Of a DNA stretch of 6,146 nucleotides, positions 1-4,534 are shown one piece after another. The stretch's first letter is position 1. Each line of letters starts with the position of its first letter. The notes under the pieces were generated by a model, which worked only from the letters and a program-made list of their open reading frames with translations, was not told the origin of the DNA and did not search any database. Source of the DNA: Kofleriaceae bacterium (lineage in GTDB: Bacteria; Myxococcota_A; Polyangia; Haliangiales; Haliangiaceae); contig JAHEAK010000332.1 of the NCBI GenBank assembly GCA_024642805.1, forward strand, positions 1 through 6,146, written 5' to 3'. The position numbers and the translations under genes are program-made.

Positions 1-1005
1 CAAGACCACCAAGGCCTCGCGCGCGAAGTCGAGCTCGATGCATGCGCGAGCAGCTGCCCAGTCGGCCGGATAGCTAGAGCCCGCAGGCCCGGTGGCCAGC
101 TCGGCCAGCAAGCGCATGGCGGAGCGCTCATTGCCGGTTGCTTGCGCGGCCGCAGCGATCCAGCAGCGCTCGAGCTCGGCGTACGAGCCCATCTTTCGCA
201 GCTGCTCCGAGGAGGCGATGCTGAGCTCTTTGATGGCGACCGCAGCGATTTGCAGGTCGCCAGGCAGGATGGTGCCCAGGTGCAAGAGCTGCTCGACGAC
301 CGTGGCGGCGACGTCCTCCTGACACGCGATGCCAGCCAGCGCGATGGTGCGCTCGAGAACCATGTGCGCTTCGGCGGCCTGCATGCGACCCAGCTCGTAG
401 CGAGAGTTGGGCGGGAAGAGCGATCCAGTGCGCCGCTCGAGCGTGGCAAAGCTGTGCACGCGCTCGCTGGCGCAGCAAAACAGGAAGCGCGCGCGACCGC
501 TGGACCGAGAGGCCACACGCGTGAAGAGCTCAGCGACTTCGTTGGCGACGTTGTCATCGACGCCAATGGCCATGTCGATGTCGTCGAGAATGAAGAGGTA
601 CATCTGGCCGGTCTCGCCGATGACGCGAGACAAAAAGCCGATCGCGTTTTCACCATCGCGTGGCTGTTGCGCTGCCACGTGCGAGAGCGCGGCCGCTAGT
701 GAATCGAGGGGGCGACGATTGTCGTGACAGAAGAGCGCCACCACGCCGTGATCCCGCAGCGTCGGCTGCAATCCGGCTTGCAAGAGCGAGGTCTTGCCCA
801 CGCCGGCTTCACCGTAGAGCAGACCAGCGCGAAAGCCATCGGCAGTGACGAGCTGAGCGAGTTCATCGCGCTCCCGGTCACGACCAAAAAAGACGTCCCT
901 CTCCGACTCGGCAAAGCTTCCAAGGCCTCGAAGTGGCGTCACTGTCCCCGGGTAGGTTGCGACAGGCACGTCGGCGACTATACCCAATATCTCGGCGCCG
1001 TTCAT
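1..1005 (-). CDS. nSTAND/AAA_16-type P-loop ATPase, N-terminal part (C-terminus outside window)
   Basis: 335 codons are open on the minus strand from ATG at 1005-1003 to the window edge, with no stop. A lead segment (residues 24-40) ends in a proline/glycine-led 'PLRGLGSF...VFFGR' stretch. It is followed by FFGRDRERDEL (39-49), Walker A GEAGVGKT (65-72) and then SLLQAGLQPTL. A Walker B strand YLFILDDID (136-144) follows, and a sensor-like strand RFLFCCASER lies at 173-182. The 'P-x-RGL-x-x-F ... FFGR ... GKTSLLxAGLxPxL' pattern is, from memory, typical of the nSTAND1/AAA_16 group of signalling ATPases, which act as nucleotide-driven switches with a C-terminal repeat or sensor region. Residues 200-335 are helical with no membrane segment. 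The effector or sensor half is missing, so the biological role cannot be told. The start is the only ATG after the in-frame TGA near 1130 and before the conserved block, but it has no good Shine-Dalgarno; an upstream TTG is possible. It is transcribed divergently from the ABC operon. Confidence 0.85.
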   Translation of the reverse strand, partial: MNGAEILGIVADVPVATYPGTVTPLRGLGSFAESERDVFFGRDRERDELAQLVTADGFRAGLLYGEAGVGKTSLLQAGLQPTLRDHGVVALFCHDNRRPLDSLAAALSHVAAQQPRDGENAIGFLSRVIGETGQMYLFILDDIDMAIGVDDNVANEVAELFTRVASRSSGRARFLFCCASERVHSFATLERRTGSLFPPNSRYELGRMQAAEAHMVLERTIALAGIACQEDVAATVVEQLLHLGTILPGDLQIAAVAIKELSIASSEQLRKMGSYAELERCWIAAAAQATGNERSAMRLLAELATGPAGSSYPADWAAARACIELDFAREALVVL

Positions 1006-1223
1006 CGGCGATGGGCCGAGTGTCGATGCCCATTTGGCAACCCGCCGTGTGGACGCCCGAAGTCGAAACCCAATTCGCAGGCCGCCCCTATTGGGACGCC
1101 CATCGCTTGCGCCCAATGCGGCCTGTGTTCATGTCGCGGACCGCGGCCCCGATGCGGGCGCCCTTTCCGACGCGGAATCAGACACTGCGCAAGTGGGCCA
1201 CATTGCCTGGGTCGTGGTAATGA
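1006..1223. other. Divergent spacer between the STAND ATPase and the ABC operon
   Basis: This 218-base stretch should hold the promoters for both neighbouring units, but I see no convincing -35/-10 or sigma-54 box on either strand. It carries repeated CCCAAT/ATTGGG words (entered separately) and two copies of GGACGCCC (1051-1058 and 1094-1101). A plus-strand reading frame from ATG 1011 or ATG 1026 runs to TAA at 1218-1220, four bases before the ABC start. It would encode 65-69 residues rich in Pro, Trp and Arg (begins MPIWQPAVWTPEVETQF from 1026). It has no clear ribosome binding site and no family I recognise, so I do not call it a gene. Confidence 0.5.
1069..1117. promoter_or_regulatory. 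Possible operator: alternating CCCAAT / ATTGGG / CCCAAT elements
   Basis: CCCAAT lies at 1069-1074, its reverse complement ATTGGG at 1090-1095, and CCCAAT again at 1112-1117. The start-to-start distances are 21 and 22 bases, about two helical turns, so all three sites would face the same side of the DNA. A further CCCAAT is at 983-988, inside the start of the divergent ATPase gene. The spacing and the position between two divergent genes suggest binding of a regulator, but no known regulator is identified and chance remains possible. Confidence 0.25.
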
Positions 1224-1964
1224 GTGCCGGTGTCCCTGCTCGAGATCGAGAATCTGACGGTTCACTATGGCAAGCGGGTTGCCGTCGATGACCTGAAACT
1301 GAGTCTGCAGCCCGGCGAGATTGTCGCCATGCTGGGGCCCAACGGGGCCGGCAAGAGCACCACGCTCCTGTCGGTAGCCGGGGCCCTGGTACCAAGTTCA
1401 GGAAGCATTCGCCTCGATGGCACTCTTCTGAGCGAGGACCCCTTGAAGGTGCGCGCGCGCATTGGTTTTGCCGATCAGCCGCCCTCGCTCTACGACTTTT
1501 TCACCGTCGAAGAACACCTGGCATTCGTAGCGGAGACGCGGGGTGCGCCGGTCAGCGAGGACCACGCCAGCATGCTCGCGGATCTGGGCCTGGCCTCGAT
1601 TGCCAAGCGACTGTGTCGCGAGCTGTCTTTCGGCATGCGTCAGAGAGTTGGCTTGGCGGCTGCGCTGGTGGGCGGCGTCGACGTCGTCTTGCTCGACGAG
1701 ACTCTCAACGGACTCGATCCGCGAGCGGCCGTTCGCGCGCGCACTGCTCTTAGCAAGGCATCCGAAAAGGGCGCGGCCATCTTGATGTCGACCCACTTGC
1801 TCGGAATCGCCGAGCGCTTGTGTCAGCGAATTCTCATCATGGACCAGGGTCTCTTGAAGGCAGATGTCTCGGGGGCAGAGCTCGATGCGCTGCTCGCCAA
1901 GGGCGCTGGAGCGGTCGAAGCGCTCTACCTCTCCCTGGTTTCGGAACCCGAGGAGAAGGTGTGA
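1224..1964 (+). CDS. ABC-2-type exporter, ATP-binding subunit
   Basis: A 246-residue nucleotide-binding subunit that would hydrolyse ATP on the cytoplasmic side to drive the permease encoded next. All ABC landmarks are present: A-loop Tyr15, Walker A GPNGAGKST (38-46), Q-loop Gln85, signature LSFGMRQR (134-141), Walker B VVLLDE (154-159) with catalytic Glu159, D-loop NGLD (162-165) and H-loop His191 in STH. The length and the LSFGM-type signature fit the CcmA-like (COG1131) ATPases of ABC-2 exporters rather than importers. The ORF begins at GTG 1224, directly after an in-frame TGA at 1221. GTG 1230 is an equally possible start two codons on, and neither has a strong Shine-Dalgarno. The gene overlaps the permease by 4 bases, so the two are almost certainly cotranslated. 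The substrate is unknown. Confidence 0.93.
   Translation: MPVSLLEIENLTVHYGKRVAVDDLKLSLQPGEIVAMLGPNGAGKSTTLLSVAGALVPSSGSIRLDGTLLSEDPLKVRARIGFADQPPSLYDFFTVEEHLAFVAETRGAPVSEDHASMLADLGLASIAKRLCRELSFGMRQRVGLAAALVGGVDVVLLDETLNGLDPRAAVRARTALSKASEKGAAILMSTHLLGIAERLCQRILIMDQGLLKADVSGAELDALLAKGAGAVEALYLSLVSEPEEKV
1951..1959 (+). promoter_or_regulatory. Ribosome binding site fixing the permease start
   Basis: AGGAGAAGG, within the last codons of the ATPase gene, is a strong Shine-Dalgarno. Its AGGAG core ends five bases before GTG 1961. The GTG overlaps the ATPase stop as GTGA (1961-1964). This decides the permease start against the longer open frame, which reaches back to ATG 1820 inside the ATPase gene. 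Confidence 0.85.
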
Positions 1965-3235
1965 AAGCCGCCTCGCTCATTCGCTGGTCGAATCTCGAAG
2001 ACAGGCGCCGTAGACAGTCCATGGGCGGCTTTGCGGCCTTGCCGGAGATGCTCGTCGCTGTGCTCTGGGGCGCGATCTTGGCCGCCGAGCTGGTCAGGCG
2101 TCTGGCGCTAGTGAGCGACAAAGACCTGGTGGCGAGCGCGAGCGCCTCCTCACAGCTGTGGGTCGCGGCGGCCGTGTGCGCTTTTGCGATCGCAGTCTTT
2201 GGGGCGCCCTTTCGACTCTACTGGCGACGAGATTCCAAACTGCTGGCAAGCTTGCCGGTGCCAGGTACCAGCCTCTTTGCGCTGGCCTTGTGGCGCAGTC
2301 ATCGCTCGGCGCTGCAGGTCAGTTTGGCCTTGTTGGTTGCCCTCGTGCCCATGGGCGTCTTCGTCGATTGGCAGTGGGCGCTCCGCCACCTGCTCGCCGT
2401 CGGCATCGGATTTCTAGGTGCGGCCTGGCTCGGCCCTGCGGCCGCCCTGGGTGCGGGCGCCATCGTCGCTTCCGACAAGGCGCAAGCCATGATCGCCAGC
2501 ATGGGCGGAGAGTTTCAAGCGCCGCGCACATCCTGGCTCGGCATCCTGCCAGGTCTGGCAGCGACGGCCCTCACGGTCGCGCTCATGGCCTGCGCGCCCT
2601 GGATCGCGGGCGGCCGACCACCGGGCGGCTCGATTCTTATGATCGCGTTGCTGGCGCTCGGAGTCTCGGCGATCGCGCTGCTCTGGGCCTGGACACGCGC
2701 GGCCTCGGTCATCCCGGCTGCCGTGCGCGAAGTTGCCGCTCTCGATCAGGAGATTTTGGCGCACGTCGAGCGCAGCACGCCTTCCAAGATCGAGCGGGCC
2801 GCCATCGCGCTTTTGCGCTCGCCGCGCAGCCGATGGGTCGCTGTGAAAGACGCGGCCCTCTTGCGCAGGCGCTATCCCTCGCCCTACTTCGTCATTCCCT
2901 GCGGCATCATCGCCATTTGGATCGTGGCGGCCAGCCAACCGCTCAGCTACCTGCCCTGGGCCGGATCTTTTCTGGGTGCGATCCTGGTGTACGCCATCCT
3001 CATGGCCAGGCGTGCGCAGAGCGAGCCTGTCGAGATCCCGCGCCTGATTTCCACCCTCGCCATCCGTCGTGGCGAGGTCGCCGGCGCCAAGAATCTGTTG
3101 AGCAGCTTGCGCATCGCCCTCATTGCTCTGACTGCCGGGCCCCTTCTCATTGCCAGAGCGCCGGATCCGTTGAGCGCCGCAATCTTCGTGCTCCTGGCCA
3201 GCGCTCTGAGCTGGTTGGCTGCGCGCACTCGCTAG
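1961..3235 (+). CDS. ABC-2-type exporter, membrane permease subunit
   Basis: A 424-residue polytopic inner-membrane protein that partners the preceding ATPase. Hydrophobic segments can be seen at about residues 28-46, 66-84, 117-135, 143-170, 192-216, 224-245, 309-325, 328-348, 384-398 and 403-421, giving around ten helices. The basic N-terminus (RRRR at 15-18) should be cytoplasmic. After the second helix comes a basic, Leu-rich element, RRDSKLLASLPVPGTSL (89-105). In my recollection its 'LLxSLPxxG' motif is common in ABC-2 permeases that lack a large periplasmic domain. A charged cytoplasmic stretch at about 253-305, between two hydrophobic blocks, could be the coupling region. There is no signal peptide and no FtsX or MacB-type domain. 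Membrane topology plus the overlapping ATPase makes the permease role firm. The cargo (lipid, peptide or drug) cannot be inferred. The gene ends in TAG, just before the decamer repeat array. Confidence 0.85.
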   Translation: MKAASLIRWSNLEDRRRRQSMGGFAALPEMLVAVLWGAILAAELVRRLALVSDKDLVASASASSQLWVAAAVCAFAIAVFGAPFRLYWRRDSKLLASLPVPGTSLFALALWRSHRSALQVSLALLVALVPMGVFVDWQWALRHLLAVGIGFLGAAWLGPAAALGAGAIVASDKAQAMIASMGGEFQAPRTSWLGILPGLAATALTVALMACAPWIAGGRPPGGSILMIALLALGVSAIALLWAWTRAASVIPAAVREVAALDQEILAHVERSTPSKIERAAIALLRSPRSRWVAVKDAALLRRRYPSPYFVIPCGIIAIWIVAASQPLSYLPWAGSFLGAILVYAILMARRAQSEPVEIPRLISTLAIRRGEVAGAKNLLSSLRIALIALTAGPLLIARAPDPLSAAIFVLLASALSWLAARTR

Positions 3236-3240
3236 CCCCG

Positions 3241-3300
3241 GGCCCAGGAACGCCCAGGAACGCCCAGGAACGCCCAAGAACGCCCAAGAACGCCCAGGAT
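3241..3300. repeat. Six tandem 10-bp repeats in the convergent spacer
   Basis: Six decamers lie head to tail: GGCCCAGGAA, then CGCCCAGGAA twice, CGCCCAAGAA twice, and CGCCCAGGAT. There are no gaps, and at most one base changes relative to CGCCCAGGAA in any copy. The array starts five bases after the permease stop codon and ends 26 bases before the stop codon of the convergent gene, so it is non-coding for both. A 10-bp unit is one helical turn. It is probably a slippage-prone minisatellite. It may also affect termination, because the unit's CGCCCA is complementary to TGGGCG at 3309-3314. Confidence 0.9.
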
Positions 3301-3314
3301 CGTAGCCGTGGGCG
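3291..3314 (-). terminator. Weak stem-loop, possible terminator of the minus-strand gene
   Basis: CGCCCAGG (3291-3298) pairs with CC at 3306-3307 and TGGGCG at 3309-3314, leaving a bulged G at 3308 and a seven-base loop. Read on the minus strand, it begins 12 bases after the TAG stop of the pseudo-receiver/GHKL gene and is followed by TTCTT, a short and interrupted T run. It could serve as a weak intrinsic terminator there. On the plus strand the downstream bases are A-rich, so it is not a classical terminator for the permease. Confidence 0.3.
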
Positions 3315-3326
3315 CAAAACTAAGAA

Positions 3327-4328
3327 CTAGTCTTGGTCGCCAGATTCTTCCGCGCCGTCGTGGTTGGGTGCGGTGAAGATGTGCATCGAACTGGCGCAGC
3401 TGCTGTGCTCGCGACCGGTTGCGCGCATGTCGAAGAGACAGATGACCTCGGTCTTGACGCCCTCTTGAATGTTGGCGATGTAGCGCGACACCGAAGACAA
3501 CACGAAGTAGATGCCGAGGCCGGCGCCGCTGGACCCCTCGCGAGGTCGACCACCGCTCTCGCGAGCGCGCAGCAAATTGTCGAGGATGGTGTTTTTCTTA
3601 AGTTCGCCGTAGTAGTCGACAACGGAGATGCCGAAGTAGCGACCGTCGCATCCGTAACTGATCGTGGCTGCCTTGGGCGCCTCGGAACTGGCGTCCTTCG
3701 GGTCATTGCCCGCGGCCGCCGGCGCGTCATAGATGGCGTTCATCAAGAGCTCGTCGGTGACGTTTTCGATCTGGGCAAGGGTCTTGCGGCGCGCGCCCAC
3801 TTGTTTGGCGAACTCGGCGACCTCGGCGATGGCGTCTCGCTTGTTGTCGTAACCATCGACCTCGCTGATCTGTAGTTGCGCGCCCCAGCTGAGGTACTTA
3901 TCCAAACCAAAGATGTCGCCCGAAAGTAGCTTCACCGAGGTGACGACCAGCTCGCTCTCATCTGGTTCGGCATCGTCGATGACGTTGTCGAAGGGCTGCT
4001 GGCGCATGAGGGCCACAAAATCGTTGTCGGCCAGGGACTCGCCGATGATGATGACCTTGCCCTCGGCGTCCATGACCTGCAGGAGATGAGGCAGGTCAGC
4101 GTGTTTGCGACTCTCCTGATCGAGGAAAAGCAGCCTCGGACTCTCGAGCCCATCTGCCGTATTCGCGGCATCTGACAGGGTGTCGAAAAATTCCACTGTC
4201 ATTCCAGTGGCTTGCAAGCTCCGACGCAAGCGCCGTCGGAGCGACGGATTGCTGATGACGCAAAGCGTCCTCGTGGTGGTGCTAGCTGGTCCTTGCACGT
4301 TCTCTAGTATAGAGATCAATTCCGCCAT
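3327..4328 (-). CDS. Degenerate receiver-like domain fused to a GHKL (HATPase_c) ATPase domain
   Basis: With ATG at 4328-4326 the product has 333 residues. Residues 20-135 look like a receiver fold: strand TLCVIS (21-26), strand LLFLDQE with Asp70 at the phosphorylation position, strand KVIIIGES (91-98) and strand FDNVIDD (113-119). However, the acidic pair after strand 1 is replaced by Ser26-Asn27, and the lysine normally following strand 5 is Asp. Phosphorylation as in a classical response regulator is therefore unlikely. Residues about 165-303 form an ATP-binding GHKL domain: N-box VTDELLMNA (190-198, Glu193 and Asn197), G1-like VVDYYG (236-241, Asp238) and G2 box GAGLGIYFV (268-276), then TEVICLFDMR. 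There is no HisKA dimerisation or phospho-accepting histidine segment, so it resembles anti-sigma-type switch ATPases more than a sensor kinase. The tail (from 307) is polar, ending in acidic residues. The frame stays open up to an ATG at 4514, but those extra 62 residues look non-coding. Confidence 0.8.
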   Translation of the reverse strand: MAELISILENVQGPASTTTRTLCVISNPSLRRRLRRSLQATGMTVEFFDTLSDAANTADGLESPRLLFLDQESRKHADLPHLLQVMDAEGKVIIIGESLADNDFVALMRQQPFDNVIDDAEPDESELVVTSVKLLSGDIFGLDKYLSWGAQLQISEVDGYDNKRDAIAEVAEFAKQVGARRKTLAQIENVTDELLMNAIYDAPAAAGNDPKDASSEAPKAATISYGCDGRYFGISVVDYYGELKKNTILDNLLRARESGGRPREGSSGAGLGIYFVLSSVSRYIANIQEGVKTEVICLFDMRATGREHSSCASSMHIFTAPNHDGAEESGDQD

Positions 4329-4534
4329 TCCGAAAGAAATGCCTTCGAGTTGGAAAGAATATTCCAAATTGAGGCACTCCACATGGACTGCGATGTGTGC
4401 ACGTCCTGGTCGACCGCCATGCCGAGTGCGAGCTGGGCCGACACCCTTCGCCCGATCGACCCCGTCGCTCTCGCCTAGATTTCGGTGGCCTAGAAGAGGC
4501 GCGAGCATTTCCAAGGATGTTAGGATTTCGGGTC
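4329..4534. other. Divergent spacer upstream of the GHKL-fusion and helical-repeat genes
   Basis: About 206 bases carry the start regions of both flanking genes. The part next to the minus-strand gene (about 4310-4375) is clearly more AT-rich than its surroundings, as expected for a promoter, and contains an inverted repeat (listed separately). Nearer the plus-strand gene, GCCTAGA occurs twice, at 4473-4479 and 4488-4494, 15 bases apart. I see no confident -35/-10 pair and no small gene that stands out. Confidence 0.5.
4350..4367. promoter_or_regulatory. Inverted repeat TTGGAA-N6-TTCCAA, possible operator
   Basis: Perfect 6-base arms TTGGAA (4350-4355) and TTCCAA (4362-4367) flank a 6-base spacer. 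Inside it sits a shorter palindrome, GAATATTC (4357-4364). It lies 22-39 bases upstream of the minus-strand start codon, in a locally AT-rich stretch, where a bound dimeric regulator could block transcription or where the leader RNA could fold. No family of regulator is assigned. Confidence 0.35.

Noticed and set aside
142..699. 185-codon plus-strand ORF
   Set aside because: It lies antisense to the STAND ATPase, whose frame holds Walker A and B motifs and runs through the whole region. The plus-strand product is low in hydrophobic structure and matches nothing I recognise.
685..705. NotI-like GCGGCCGC followed by CTAGTGAATC, resembling cloning-vector sequence
   Set aside because: It reads in frame as part of the ATPase (SLAAALSH region) with no break in coding, so it is a coincidence of GC-rich codons.
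1820..1960. Longer permease start at ATG 1820
   Set aside because: This would overlap the ABC ATPase by more than 140 bases. GTG 1961 has a strong Shine-Dalgarno and the typical GTGA stop-start overlap.
2414..3277. 287-codon minus-strand ORF opposite the permease
   Set aside because: Its composition (Arg, Gly, Asp, Gln-rich with no hydrophobic core) is that of an antisense shadow of a membrane protein gene.
3236..3326. CRISPR-like or direct-repeat defence array
   Set aside because: The units are 10 bp with no spacers, far too short for CRISPR, and no cas gene is nearby.
2158..3330. 390-codon plus-strand ORF overlapping the permease in another frame, ending in the decamer repeats
   Set aside because: Its product is Arg/Pro/His-rich, the usual shadow of a GC-rich gene, whereas the overlapping frame gives a clear membrane protein with a strong ribosome binding site.
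4329..4514. Upstream extension of the pseudo-receiver gene to ATG 4514
   Set aside because: The 62 added residues are Arg/Gly-rich and unlike a domain. The segment includes the AT-rich inverted-repeat region expected to be promoter.
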